Source: Theropithecus gelada (taxonomy: Eukaryota > Chordata > Mammalia > Primates > Cercopithecidae). Taken from it: 64,000 nt of DNA. The notes under the pieces were generated by a model. That model did no database searches and had not been told where the DNA came from. It saw nothing but the letters and a program-made list of their open reading frames with translations. Location: positions 6,863,647-6,927,646 of the forward strand of contig NC_037673.1 in the NCBI RefSeq assembly GCF_003255815.1, in the 5' to 3' direction. Position 1 is the stretch's first letter. Every line of letters begins with the position of its first letter. Below, in pieces: positions 1 to 12,151 of this stretch. The position numbers and the translations under genes were made by a program.

Positions 1-824
1 GATTAGTACAATCATTTCAAAAAGGGAGGATAAAGGATTGGATAAGGGTTGTAGTATCTTAGAAGGCTGTCTCAGAATTGAGATATATTTTGAGAGCCCA
101 ATTTGCTAATGAAACTGTATGAGGAAGGTGAGGGAAAGAGTGAAGACAAAGATGAATCCTGCATTTCTAGTCTAGGAAATTGGGTAAATTATGATACTAA
201 TTCCTGAGAGGAGAGCTCCCCTCTCAGGGGAGAATTTTAAAATTCTGTATGGGGGAGAATTTAAAAATTCTGTTTTGCACATGACATGTTTGAGACTCCT
301 GAGATCTCCAAGTAGAATTATTAAGGAAACATTTGGATGATCAGGGGAGATGTTAGAGATAGACGTACAAACACAGGCATTATCAGCTTTTGGAGGATTT
401 CAAGCCATGCATCTGGATGCAATCACACAGAAAGAAAGAGAGAGTGTGGCTACAGAAGGGAGGTCTCCACCCTGGAACCTCCATTGTGTAGACTGGAAAG
501 ATTGAGCAAAGCAGGCAAAATCAGTGAAATAGGCCTCACAAAGCAGGCAAAATCAGTGAGATAGGAATGGGTCCTAGAAGACAAGAGGAGAAAGCCTCTC
601 AAGAGAGTCAAATTCTACAGTCAAGAAGAAATTAGCACTGACGTTAAAATGGGCCAGAGCAGTTTGTAGCAACCCAAGGGGGCAATGGAGAGAGGTGAAG
701 CCTGGTTGGAGGGGCTCAAAAAGAGAAAAGGAAGTACCTACAGACCCTTGCTCCTCAAGACGTGGTCCTTGGTGGAGAACTGAGAGCCTGTTAAACTTGT
801 TAAGTATTTAGAATCTCTCTCTCT
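1..824. other. Unassigned sequence
   Basis: I see no recognisable repeat or gene. Open frames are short (75 codons at most) and have no recognisable domain. A small local duplication of 'gggagaatt(t)taaaattctg' lies near 229-274. Confidence 0.5.
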
Positions 825-826
825 AT

Positions 827-861
<35 letters not shown>

Positions 862-865
862 TTTT
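825..865. repeat. (TTTA)n tail of an Alu monomer
   Basis: About ten uninterrupted TTTA units directly precede a minus-strand Alu-like body. It is best read as the modified poly-A tail of that element. Confidence 0.9.
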
Positions 866-990
866 GGAGACGGGGTCTCACTGTGTTGCCCAGGCTGGAG
901 TGCAGTGGCTATTCAAGGGCACAATCACAGCACACTTCAACCCCAAGCTCCTGGGCTCAAGAGATCCTCCTGCCTCAGCAGGTAGTTGAG
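866..990 (-). mobile_element. Free left Alu monomer (FLAM/AluJ type), minus strand
   Basis: The run from 'gagacggggtctcactg' through 'ctgcctcagc' is the reverse complement of an Alu left arm. It keeps the 7SL-like 'gtggctattca' segment, which is characteristic of the oldest Alu-related monomers. The far (5') end decays after about 980. Confidence 0.85.
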
Positions 991-1237
991 AGTATGGGAA
1001 TGCTGGAGACTTACTGAATCAGAGCCTGAATTTCAGAAAAGTATCTAGATTATTTGTATGCACTTTCAAGAAGTGTTGGTCAGCAACTCTGTTGAGGAGT
1101 TTTGCTGCATACATGAGAGAAACAAGGCCATCCTCCATGATGGCAAAGGGAAATGTCGGGTAAGGATTATTTTTTAAGTTAGGACCTAATACAATGCATG
1201 TTCATGGTGATTGGGATGATCTCTTAAAGAAGGAAAC

Positions 1238-1691
1238 AGTTTTTATGGCTACATAGTATTCCATGGTATACCATGGTGGGTATCTAGGTTGATTCTATAT
1301 CTTAGCTACTGTGAATAGCACAGTGGTGAACAAATGAGAACACATGTCTTTTTGGTATAAGGATCTATTTTCCTTTGGAATAAAATGATGTCCTTTGTAG
1401 CAACATGGATAGAGCCAAAGGCCACAATATTAAGCATATTAATACAGAAACAGAAAACCAAACATTGTGTGTTCTCATTTATAAGTGGGAGCTGAACATT
1501 GAGCAGACACGGACGCAAATATGGGAACAATAGACACTGCAGTCTACTAGAGTAGGGAGGGAGGAAGGGGGTATGGGTTGACAAACTGCCTATTGGGTAC
1601 TATGCTTACTACCCGGATGCAGTATACCCACGACACACACCTGCACATGTATCCCCTGTATCTGAAATAAAAGATGACATTTTTTAAAAAA
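1238..1691 (+). mobile_element. L1 3' end with an inverted 5' segment
   Basis: Positions 1386-1675 match the L1 3' UTR on the plus strand ('gtgttctcatttataagtgggagct', then the 3' terminus and a short A-rich tail). Positions 1238-1385 are L1 sequence in the opposite orientation ('atggctacatagtattccatgg'). They correspond to the L1 segment immediately upstream of the direct part, so the 5' portion is inverted in place, as expected from twin priming. Possible target duplication: 'aaagaaggaaac' on the left and 'aaagatggaaat' on the right, imperfect and therefore tentative. Confidence 0.85.
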
Positions 1692-2383
1692 GATGGAAAT
1701 GTTTAATAACAATAGAAAAAAATAGGTAATAGCAAAAGCAGTGACCTAAAGTGAGCAAACAGACAAGGAATCCTGGATACAAGGGGAGGGATGGGCCCAA
1801 ATAGAAACAGGAGGGAAGACAGAGCATGTGGCCTCATTGCAGGAAGAGTTGGTTCACTTGTGATGGAAGATACAGTCACTCTCATTTTTTCCCCATTTTC
1901 TCAGTGAAATGGAAAACAGATTCATTAACTGAGAATAAGCAGGGAAGTTGGTATTTAGAGGTTATGGAAAAATCAGGATATTTGAACCAGCTTCTCTAGG
2001 AACGTAAACACAATTTGCAAAAGAAATATAGTAGAATTATTGGACAGTGTTAAGGATCTACTTAAGATTCATGGTCATAGATTTAAAAAAGATCATTGAG
2101 CAAAATTATGTATTTTTATGAATCCATATATCCAGGTGCAGTCACAAAGTGGGCAGAGAATTGGATTTAACCAATGTTGGGACTTTGCCATGCAAATATG
2201 GAAGTAGTGAGCAAGAAGGGAATGTGGAATCTAAGTAATGGGAGGAAGAGATAAAAAAAAAAAGGTTAAGACAAAGGCTTGAAGCTCTTAGTGCAGTCAG
2301 AGACTGTTGGGATTAAGGTGCAGGGTAGGATTCCCAGATTTAACCAATAATACAGGAATTCCAATTACATTTTAATTTTAGAA
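1692..2383. other. Unassigned sequence
   Basis: No recognisable gene or repeat. It contains a short poly-A run near 2253-2264. Confidence 0.5.
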
Positions 2384-3216
2384 TAAAAATGGATAATATT
2401 TTGGTATAAGTATGCCTCAAGTGTTTTATGGACATGCTTAATCTTTAAAAAATTATCTGAAATTGTTTATCTGAACTTCAAATTTAACTGGGCATCTTGT
2501 GTTTTATCTGGCCACCCACCCCAGGAGACAGTGAGCTGTAAAATTTGGAGGCCACTGCCTGAGAATTGAGGGCTTTATGGAGACATACAGGCAGTGTTCC
2601 AATTTCTGGTGTATTGGTTAGGGTTCTCTAGAGGAACAGAACTAATAGGATAGATGTGTACATGAAGAGGAGTTTATTAAGGTGTATTGACTCACGTGAT
2701 CACAAGGTGAAGTCCCACAGTAGGTCGTATGCAAGCTGAGGAGCGAGAAAGTCCAAATCCCAAAACCTCAAAAGTATGGAAGCCAACAGAGCAGCCTTCA
2801 GTCTGTGGCTGAAGGCCCAAGAGCCCCTGGCAGATCACTGGTGGAAGTCCAAGAGTCCAAAAGCTGAAGAACTTGGAATCTGATATTTGAGGGCAAGAAG
2901 CATCCAGCACGGGAAAGCTGAAGACCAGAAGACTCAGCAAGTCTGCTCTTCCATATTCTCCTGCTTGCTGTATTCTAGCTGCATTGGCAGCTGATTAGAT
3001 GGTGCCTACCCAGATGGAGGGTGGGTCTGCCTTTCTCAGTCCACTGACTCAACTGTTAATCTCCTTTGGCAAAACCCTTCCACACACACTCAGAAACAAT
3101 ACTTTGCATCTTTCAGTTCAATCAAGTTGACACTCAATATTAACCATCACAGCTGGCAATGAGGGGTCTAGGAATGACTATGAGCATGAGGAGAGTGGCT
3201 TCAGAGGGCTGGGAGG
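2384..3216 (+). repeat. Local repeat unit, copy A (split by an LTR)
   Basis: Positions 2384-2609 followed by 3152-3216 are collinear with 5472-5750 at roughly 80-85% identity by eye. Shared anchors are 'tttatggacat', 'aaatttaactgggcatc', 'gtgagctgt', 'gagaattgaggg', 'gtgttccaat' and 'gagtggcttcagaggg'. The copy is interrupted by the LTR at 2610-3151. It could be a small segmental duplication, or two copies of a dispersed repeat I cannot name; the first half resembles a common mammalian repeat. Confidence 0.75.
2610..3151 (-). mobile_element. Solo LTR, ERVL/MLT2-like, minus strand
   Basis: A 542-bp block runs from 'tgtattggttagggttctc' to 'ttaaccatcaca'. On the minus strand it has canonical TG...CA ends and the 'TGTGATGGTTAAT...' start that I associate with ERVL-type LTRs. 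The flanking 5-mers tctgg (2605-2609) and gctgg (3152-3156) differ at one base, consistent with a 5-bp target duplication. No internal provirus sequence adjoins it. The subfamily name is uncertain. Confidence 0.8.
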
Positions 3217-3665
3217 AGTGACCAAGGAGCTCAAAATTCAAGGCTGTGAAGGAACCATCTTCTTCTTGACGGATACTAAATTTGTGAAGAATGAAAACAA
3301 GAATAGTGATGGACAGGGTGAGCCAGTGAGTCAAGTGCCAAAATCCCCAGCAAATGGTGGGAGGAGACTGGATGTATTGTATACAACTGCCACATGGAAA
3401 GACAGCCTCCAAGGAGGGTGGCCAGTGACACTCTGATGGCACCCATGTCATCAATGGAACCTGGGTTTTTAAGAGAGAAGGACGAAGAAGACATAGCTAC
3501 CTGGATGTAATGAGGAACAAGGAGGATACCTTCCTCCCACTCAGATGTATGTGGGATTGGGGAAGAGAAAATGGGGGCTCTGTTTGAGAGGCTGGTAGGA
3601 GAAGCAGGTCCTGAAGTAAAGTTAGGTTTCAGTTAATAGTGACATTGAACTCGAGAGAAGGCTTT
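3217..3665. other. Unassigned sequence
   Basis: No gene seen. Overlapping short frames on both strands (72-104 codons) lack any recognisable domain. Purine-rich wording after about 3500 faintly recalls L2 but is too weak to call. Confidence 0.4.
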
Positions 3666-3678
3666 AAAAGTACAGATG

Positions 3679-3999
<321 letters not shown>

Positions 4000-4012
4000 A
4001 AAAGTACAGATG

Positions 4013-4468
4013 CCTCTGCAGTTGACATCCCATGAAGGCACATGGTAAAGCTGGGGTGGGGTAGAGAATAGGGAAGGGTGGGAAATCTGGGGATGTCGAA
4101 GTCAAGTGTGGATGGCAGCAGGGGTGGTGCTAATGGGTTGCTGGCATCTCAGCTGAAGGAAACAGGGATGGTGCAAGGCTGGGGGCTGCTGCCGGTGGTC
4201 AGTTAGTCACACATAGATAATCCGTTTTTTCATGGGTTGATGTCTCAGGTGGTTTGTGGTGTGAGTTCTAGGAGGAATGACATCCTTTTGGAAGAGGGGG
4301 ACGGGGCATAAAGGCAGTGAGCAGAGAAGTTTACCGAGAACATGTGGTGCTCTGGGCACTCCCACTGCTGTTGGCAAAGCCCAGAGGAAGGTGCTGGTTG
4401 AATTCTGGGAATCCTAGAGGACATGCTTAAAGCCCTCATTGCACTGCCTATTAAATTTCAACCTAGAC
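4013..4468. other. Unassigned sequence
   Basis: No gene or named repeat recognised. It is comparatively G-rich on the plus strand. Confidence 0.4.
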
Positions 4469-4631
4469 CAGGTGCAGTGGCTCACACCTGTAATCCCAGC
4501 ACTTTGGGAAGCCAAGGTGGGAGGATTCCTTGAGCTTAGGAATTTGAGGCTGCAGTGAGCTATAATTGTACCACTGTACTTCAGACTGAATGACAGAACA
4601 AGACCCTATGTAAAAAATAAACAAATAAATC
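4469..4631 (+). mobile_element. Free left Alu monomer (FLAM_C-like), plus strand
   Basis: A single Alu left arm ('ggtgcagtggctcacacctg' to 'acagaacaagaccctatg') ends in an A-rich tail. A 10-bp target duplication 'caacctagac' lies at 4459-4468 and 4632-4641. There is no right arm, so this is a monomeric insertion rather than a truncated dimer. Confidence 0.9.
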
Positions 4632-4759
4632 CAACCTAGACTTTAATGGAGTGGAAGAGTATGAGATATAAATGAAAACAAATAGAGTTACTTGCTTATT
4701 ATTTATTCTTTAGAGGCAGAAGTTACATCAAATTTTTGTATTTTTTGTCATAGAGTTTC

Positions 4760-4991
4760 ATTTCTTTCCCTCCTTCCTTCCTTCTTTCCCTCCCTCCCTC
4801 CCTCCTTCTTTCCTTCCTCCCTCCCTCCTTCCTTCCTTCCTTCCTCCCTCTCTCCCTCCCTTCCCCATCACTCCCTCCTTCCTTCCTCCCTCCCTCCCTC
4901 CCTCCTTCCTTCCTTCCTTCCTTCTTTCCTTCCTTCCTTCCTTCCTTCCTTCCTTCCTTCCTTCCTTTCTTCCTCCTTTCTTTCCTTCCTT
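4760..4991. repeat. Polypyrimidine (CCTT/CCCT)n microsatellite
   Basis: About 230 bp of almost pure C/T with interspersed CCTT and CCCT units. The plus strand reads as a Ser/Leu/Pro-rich open frame of about 139 codons, which is a consequence of the repeat and not a gene. The length and strand asymmetry make it prone to length variation and triplex formation. Confidence 0.95.
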
Positions 4992-5471
4992 ACCTTAGAT
5001 TGTGTCTTGTTAGTAGGCAATGGTCAGGGCTTGTGTTCTAAGCAAGTCTCAGCTGCGTTTTTCACAATGTTGTTAGACGGTGGTGCTCAGGATCAGCCCA
5101 GATCCAAATAATCAATTCTGGCTCCTTTGCTGTAATTAAACCAAAGCATTTAGAATTCAACAACTATAACACGTGTATAAGTACCTAGAGGCCGAGGTCC
5201 TCCATGTTCTTACCCTGATGCAGTGCCAAGCTCAAGTTTTGGATATGGGTACATGACAAGAACAAGATATCTGTAACCCTCGGCGAGTGGTGTGTTATAT
5301 GTATCTAATTTTCGTAATGACACTTTTTATCCTGGTTCACTGAGTCCCTTGTACAGAGATAACTGGAAATGTCATGTGATCTACAGGGCTTCAGGGTGGT
5401 TCGCAGCCTTCAGCATCTTTCTCTAACAACCAATCATAGGACCAGAGATTCTCACCATTGAGAGTCATGCT
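4992..5471. other. Unassigned sequence
   Basis: No recognisable gene or repeat. Confidence 0.5.
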
Positions 5472-5750
5472 ATGGATAAAATGAATAATATTTTGGAATA
5501 GGTGTGCCCCAAGGGTTTTATGGACATACTTAGTCTTTAAAAAATCTGAAATTATTTATATAAAATTCAAATTTAACTGGGCATCCTGTGTTAAATGACC
5601 ACCCACCCCAAGAGAAAGTGAGCTGTGAAGTTTGGAAACCACTCTCTGAGAATTGAGGGGTTTAGAATGAGATATGGGCTGTGTTCCAATCACTGGCAAT
5701 GGTAGTTCTGGGATTGACCATGAGCATGAGGGGAGTGGCTTCAGAGGGCC
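5472..5750 (+). repeat. Local repeat unit, copy B (uninterrupted)
   Basis: Collinear with copy A at 2384-2609 plus 3152-3216. Where copy A holds the LTR, this copy reads straight through as 'gtgttccaatcactggcaatgg', giving the empty-site arrangement with a single 'ctgg'. Homology fades after 'cttcagaggg'. Confidence 0.75.
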
Positions 5751-5772
5751 AGTGCAATGGGCCATAGGAGCC

Positions 5773-5885
5773 ATTTCCTTTCATTCTATAGATGAGGAAA
5801 TGGAAATGACAAGTGGTTCAGGTACCACAGGCCACACAGCTACTGAGTGGCAGGTAATTCACCCAGGTCTTTCTGGTCCAAACCA
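5773..5885 (+). mobile_element. MIR element, plus strand
   Basis: 'tatagatgaggaaatgg...cacacagctactgagtggcag...acccaggtctttctggtcc' matches the core and 3' half of the MIR SINE in order. Diverged, as expected for this ancient family. Confidence 0.8.
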
Positions 5886-5971
5886 AACACAAAAATGTGT
5901 TGAAATGCCTGCAGCTGCTCACCATCCCCTCCAGCCAAGGTCTCCAGGCTGTGTGTAGACCCAGCCCATCC

Positions 5972-6165
5972 AGCTCACCCCTGTGGGCCAGACCCAGCTC
6001 ACCCCTGTGGGTTTAGACCGAGTTCACCCCTGTGGGTTCAGACCCAATTCACCCGGTGGATTCAGAACCAGCTCACCGCTGTGGGTTCAAACCCAGCTCA
6101 CTCTTGTGGGCCCAGACCTAGCTCACCCCTGTATGTGCAGATCCAGCTCTCCCTCGTGGGCCCAG
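5972..6165 (+). repeat. 25-bp minisatellite, about 8 units
   Basis: Eight consecutive units follow the pattern 'agctcacccctgtgggttcagaccc'. Unit starts are at about 5972, 5996, 6021, 6046, 6070, 6095, 6120 and 6145, with lengths of 24-25 bp and several substitutions per unit. Two overlapping open frames are produced by the repeat; I see no evidence they are translated. Confidence 0.95.
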
Positions 6166-8229
6166 GAGATACTGATTCCTTCATATTCAGTTCAGAGTTA
6201 ACTCTCATCCCATTGATTGAGAGAGAGGGACCAGCCCAGGACAAGCAGTCAGACTTCGATCCTCTATAGCCCTCTGAAGTGGGGGGTCTTCCTGTGGGCA
6301 CCCCCAACCCAGGGCCCCTGAGCAGCCTTCCCACAGACCCACAGGCCCTCCAGTCAGAGAGGTGATGGTCACATAAGACACACTAAAAAACCCTCCCACC
6401 TAGTCATTCTGACCGGAGAGCAGAGGAAGCATGCTTTTTAGAGGAAAACGGAGAGATTTATAGGAGTGAAGGCCTGAATGGCAATAGACAGGGAAAGGAG
6501 AATGGAAAATAAAACATCCAGAGCCTGGTTCCTCTCCCAGCCTGATTTCAGATTGATCGCCTTATTAAGGAGGCCCATGTCCAGGTAAGCGGCCTCGGTC
6601 TAGCCCCTGCTGGCACCTGTCCCTGCTCCACTGAGCACGTCCATGTCTGCCAGTGTCTGATAAATCCCGGAGGAGCCCCCTCAGCTTCCTGTTCCAGATG
6701 AGATTTCTGGAACTCGGTGTCCTTTCCTTTCTCTGACAAACACAAAGTTATTTGATCTTCACTCACTGCATGAGACTGCTATTTCTTAGACAAAATAAAT
6801 CACTTTAAATTGGCTTTGACCAGTAAGCTGGAACCAAGCAGTGTTTTCTTCTCCTTTCCCCCCACTTTTGGAGCCTAAATGTACTATAATTAAGGCCATT
6901 ATCAGCCACTTGAGTTGGGGATGGGGGAATACATTTAACAGGCGGTGGAGAGTGAAGTGGCTGAAATTTCAGTTACTCTGCCAACAGGCTAAGCTTCGGA
7001 CATTATCACCATTTCAAAACATTTTCACTAACAGTTTCCTCTTGAACATAGAAGGCAGGTTTTTTTTTTTTTCGGGATCATATACCTGGTTTTTGTTGAT
7101 TTTAGAAGTTATGAATACAGACAGTTTCTAAAATTGGCCCTTACATGAAGGTACTCAATTTTACAGGGAGACTGTCTGGAATAGTAAGCAGTTTATATTT
7201 TCGTAATAGAATTTATGGTTAAGACTGAGTAGGCGGACTTGACCTTTGATCACCAGGTATATGCTCATCATCTTTGCCATTATCCAGCTTTGGATAATGT
7301 TTAAATAAGGCTGGGTGGGGCAGGGTTAATTAGTAAAGCTCAGTGCTTTCTGTGTGCCAGGAATTATGGAGATTCAGAGACCCGATCCATGGTGTTCAGG
7401 AATCACAAGACAGAAAATACAGACAGAAAGGACCAGAGCTCAGAGGCCACCGTAAGGCCTGCCAGATCTTGTAGGAGTCTGGGGAACAACTTCCCTTAGC
7501 AGTTCTGATGTCACAGGTTAAGTATAATCAAGACCAGAAAATGTTTCTTTCCTCTTCAAGAATAGATCCAACGTTTTATATTTTGAAATGTAATCTTTTT
7601 CAATCTTAGTACTCCAGCATCCTGATTTCCTCAGATAATCAAATGGGAAAATTGTTTAGTCCATAGATAATACACTTCCCTGGCAGATTTTTTGAGTGAC
7701 GATTTCATAAAGTGAGCCATGTGTTAAAAAGGGCAACACAGGGGACCATCCACATCTAATTTTTGACTCAGGGACATAGATTTCCAGTAAATCTAGAAAG
7801 CACACCATCGTCACCGAGTTGGGCCTTGAATATTCAAACCAGGAGGGTGCATCGACAGTCACACCATCAGTCTGCAAGGTGGTGAGGGTGATTACGAATG
7901 AGTTGCCTGTGTCTATGTGTGACTTATTCTCCATTACACTACAGAACTGGATTAAAAATTGTACACATCTTTGTGATACCGACAGTGCCAGTTATAATGA
8001 AGGCATAATGCAATTGGAATAGGCAAGTTTGATACACAGAACTCTTCCACTTCTGTTTTTATGTGACCACACAGTTCCATTTTCTACGTATGTCTTCTTC
8101 ACACAGATTCATCATTCCAGCAGAGACAGTGCCTGGGAATACCCTCATGGAGAACGGGGGCTCAGGCTGCCTTCAGGTTGTCCGTCTGCAATTTCCACTG
8201 TACGGGGCAACTAACTTCATATTGATCCC
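6166..8229. other. Unassigned 2-kb stretch
   Basis: I recognise no gene and no clear repeat apart from a poly-T run at about 7060-7072. Open frames stay under 100 codons on both strands. Low repeat content for this window. Confidence 0.45.
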
Positions 8230-8387
8230 CTGCTGCCTTGAAAGCACACATGTGTCCATGACCCCTGCCTGAAATGAGCATGTGTCCACACCTGCTGCCT
8301 CCTGTGAACATAGTGGTTCACACCTGCTGCCTCCAGTGAACATGGGTGTCCACACTTCCTGCCTCCAATGAAGACTCATGTTCACCA
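8230..8387 (+). repeat. 32-bp minisatellite, about 5 units
   Basis: Units of the type 'ctgctgcctccagtgaacat...cacac' start at 8230, 8262, 8292, 8324 and 8356. Units at 8292 and 8324 are the best matched; the outer ones are diverged. Non-coding. Confidence 0.85.
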
Positions 8388-8748
8388 TCTTTTACCTCTA
8401 AAGACCACTCATCTTCCTATTTTTCCTCTTGAATAACCAAAGCTGGATTGCTTTCCTTCACTTGCCGTATATTGAGATATTTGACCAAGCCCTCTGTTTC
8501 TCTTAATGACTATAGTAGGAAAAGCATGACTTTGATACTTGGATCTGGTTTTCAGCCTTATCCACCACTTACCAGCTATATTATCATGAACATACATTTA
8601 TTAATTTTGTAAAATGCGGATAATAATACTTATAATGTATTATAAGAATTAAACTGGATGAAGTGTGAAAAGTGCACAGTTACACCCGGGCTTCAGTATA
8701 TGTAGTCTCCTCCCACCATTTTCTATTACTTTATCCAGTTAACACTTG
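8388..8748. other. Unassigned sequence
   Basis: No gene or named repeat recognised. The end (about 8590-8660) is A/T-rich. Confidence 0.4.
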
Positions 8749-9193
8749 TGTTAGTCCCTAGGGCTACTGTTACAAATTACCACAAACTTGGTGGCATAAA
8801 ACAAGAGAATTTGTTCTCTCATATTCTAGAGGCTAAAAGTCCACAGTGAAGATGTAAGCAGGGCCACGCTCTCTGACAGATACGGGGGAGAATGCTTCCC
8901 TGCCTCTTCCTAGCTCCTGCTGTTTCAGCAATCCTGTTTTCCCCAGCTTGTGGCTGCAACTCTCCAATTTCTACTTCTGTCTTTGCATCGCCTCTTCCTT
9001 ATGTATGTCTATCTGTGCTTTTCCCTACTTAGAATGACACGTTTTATGGGATTTGAGACCCAGTCTGAGCAGTGTGACCTCATCGTAATGTACCCTATTA
9101 CATCTGCAAAGACCCAGTTTCCAAATAAGGTCACATTCAGAGATTCCAGGCTGATATGGATTTTGGTAGGACACTATTTAATCTACTCTAACA
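8749..9193 (-). mobile_element. LTR, MaLR-like, minus strand
   Basis: Starts 'tgttagtccctagggctactgttacaaatt' in pieces typical of a common primate LTR read in reverse ('accacaaacttggtggc', 'ttctctcatattctagaggct', 'aaataaggtcacattc') and ends 'actctaaca', giving TG...CA ends. The same family, in the opposite orientation, appears at 58411. Subfamily not assigned. Confidence 0.7.
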
Positions 9194-10608
9194 CCCTAAG
9201 TTGCTATAACATTTTTGGAAGGACAGGGGGTTATTCCTTCTTAAAATCCTCAAATATTCTCAATGCATTTAAAGCCTACAAACACCTACTAAAATGTTTT
9301 ATGTTTTTTCTTTTTAAGAAATATACAATTTGACATTTTCATCATTATTAAAGTGTTAATGACCTACTGTTGTGATTTTAATAGTACAAAATATTCTTTC
9401 ACACCTCTGTGCAGGCCATCTGCCTTGCTGGACAGGTTTCTACTTAGTGTGAATGTCATTATCAGGTTACGGATCCTTGGCGAGGTTTCGAGACAACTCA
9501 AATCCCGGGATCTGTGATGTGCTACCATCACTTTCAAAAGATACCTTGTTTTCAAACTGTTTTTGGAACAAATCATAAGAACCAAATGTTTCCTATTTGT
9601 TCTTTTACTATAAGTTGATTCTCTTTAAAAATAAGAGTTTGGAAAAAAATGAGCAGCTAAACCAATATTTCAATAACCAAGCAAGATTTCATGTGTATTA
9701 TTATCTTTATAAAATATAAAAATTCCCAATATAATATCTTTAATATCAGAGTTATAGGATCTTGAAAATAAAAATATTTTAAAGATACCAACTTTAGTCT
9801 CCTTGGCTTACAGTTGAGAAAACTGATGCCCTGGAGGGTTAAGTGGTGATCTTACAAGGTTACAGGGCTTGCCAATTGAAGAAACCACATTAATATTCAA
9901 CCTCCAATCCTCAGGTCCTCTCTTCTTACTGATATCTGACCTGTACATTAGATTTTTACAGAAACCTTCAAATTACTGCCATTGTCTCAAGAGGCTCAAA
10001 AAGCCCTATTTTTTGGCTAAATTTCTTAATCTTTCCCTAGCACTAACTTATTCAATGTGATTGGAGAAAATTATTTCTTAAATCATGCTTACATTATAAC
10101 TTTCTTATTAAATAATATTTATTCAGTCAGATTTTGTGTTATGCACAATATTTATTCAGAGACTTTGGCATGAAATCTAAATTCAATCCCTTAAAAAATT
10201 TCTTCCGTTTAATCTTCCTGTCAGTTTGAACAACTGGTAAAAAATACTGATATAGACTTATGGTATCATAGTTTTCTTTTAGAACTATAAGGAACCAAAC
10301 CATAAAATCATATATCTCTCTCAGAAAATGTACCTTTTCCCTGGGCACACAACCAAGTGCCTCGCTTCCTAAGTGCCATTTTTAACAGATACACTCAGAT
10401 ATGAAAGATTTCCAGAAACTATTTGGAATAATTAGTGTTCATTCCTGTGTAGCCACAACATAAGTTAATACAGTACCATAGAGAGAGACTTAGTACCATA
10501 TTTAAGTATTTCTTGAGTACCTACTATATAATGAGTGTTCTGATATTTGTGGGAAAAAAAGATGAAAAAGATTTAAAATAATTTCTTTAAGAAGCATGTA
10601 TATGGGGT
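9194..10608. other. Unassigned 1.4-kb stretch
   Basis: AT-rich with no gene or repeat that I can name. Short frames only. Confidence 0.4.
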
Positions 10609-10740
10609 TATAGGCTGAATGTTTGTTTCCTGACAAATTCATATGTTGAAGCCCTAACCCACCCTGTGATATTTGGAGGTAGGATTTTGGGAGGTAATTA
10701 GGTTTAGATGAAGTCGTGAGAATAACTTAAGTGCAGAAAC
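10609..10740 (+). mobile_element. MLT1-type LTR, 5' part, plus strand
   Basis: 'ggctgaatgtttgtttcctgacaaattcatatgttgaagccctaaccc...tttgggaggtaattagg' follows the start of MLT1 LTRs in order (quoted in segments). It is truncated after about 130 bp. Confidence 0.75.
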
Positions 10741-10789
10741 TAAAATGAAGGACAGTAGTTAAAGAAACTATTTTCAAATTCGCTAATGT

Positions 10790-11195
<406 letters not shown>

Positions 11196-12151
11196 TAGTA
11201 GTGTTTGGTAGGGACAACTGAAAAATTACCTGAAGTCCTGTTCTAAAGGGCAGATGATCTCCTAACTTGTGTCAGCATCAATAAAATTCTATTATCTGCA
11301 GCAGTGAAATTAAATATAAGAAAGACTTCTAGCATCATACTGCAAGCTCAATGTGTTATTTAAGTGGTATAAACCTCTCTTATTTCTGGGTGGTTTTGAA
11401 TGCAAGCATTTCTTCTGAGAGACTTACAACCTCAACTTGAATGGGAAGAAACTATTGAAGATGCTAATTGGAATCCACTAAAGCTGTTTTGTAGGCATCT
11501 CAGCCACTTCAGTGATTTCTGGTGAAACATAGACATTGGCTTTTATGTGAAACAGCTGTGGTATAAAGTTAAATTTATACACCCTGTTACCAGAGCTCAA
11601 ATCCTGCCATCATAACCCAGCTATGTGACTTGAAGTTCCCATGCTCATAATAAACATTAGCTATTACTATTATTTCTTTGATAGCTGGAGAGCTGTCAAA
11701 GACAAAGTAGTTACCTTTCTGAAGGTAAAAGTTACTTTTAACTGTAGTGTTTGAGGCATTCTCAGCTTAAAAAACATATACTATCTGGGAGCCTCAGATT
11801 ATCAGGCCCGTGTTCTTTAGTACTTTGGGGGAAAGAGATTACTTTTCCCTTTGCATTTGATCATAGCTTCAAAGTCCTGAATGGCTCTGGAGGGCTGTTT
11901 ACAGACATGCTCAGAGCATGTTCATGAGTTACCATTGAAGAACACTGAGACCAGAAAAGACAACAATTCTCCATAAAGTAACTCTTATAAAATCCAAATG
12001 TAGAGTTTACCTTACTTTTCTCATCTATATTATGTTGAGAAAAACACTACTTACCTCATTGAGGGTTGTGAAGATCAACGAGGCCAATAAGTATGGATTA
12101 TGTATTAGTTCAGAGCACCTGCTACCTAAATATTAGCTGCTTCTTTTATTA
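11196..12151. other. Unassigned sequence
   Basis: No gene or named repeat recognised in about 950 bp. Confidence 0.4.

Noticed and set aside
4692..5111. 139-codon plus-strand frame rich in Ser, Leu and Pro
   Set aside because: It is the translation of the polypyrimidine microsatellite; no start context, domain or composition expected of a protein outside the repeat.
5972..6165. G-rich minus strand as a telomere-like or satellite array
   Set aside because: The unit is a private 25-mer without TTAGGG and only about eight copies long; an ordinary minisatellite.
5674..6269. Overlapping plus-strand frames with a repeated Pro/Gln/Leu pattern
   Set aside because: Generated by the 25-bp minisatellite; a period of 25 is not a multiple of three and shifts frame with each unit.
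4760..8387. Clustered short repeats that could suggest a CRISPR array
   Set aside because: Units are contiguous, diverged and have no spacer/repeat alternation; the surroundings are primate genomic DNA.
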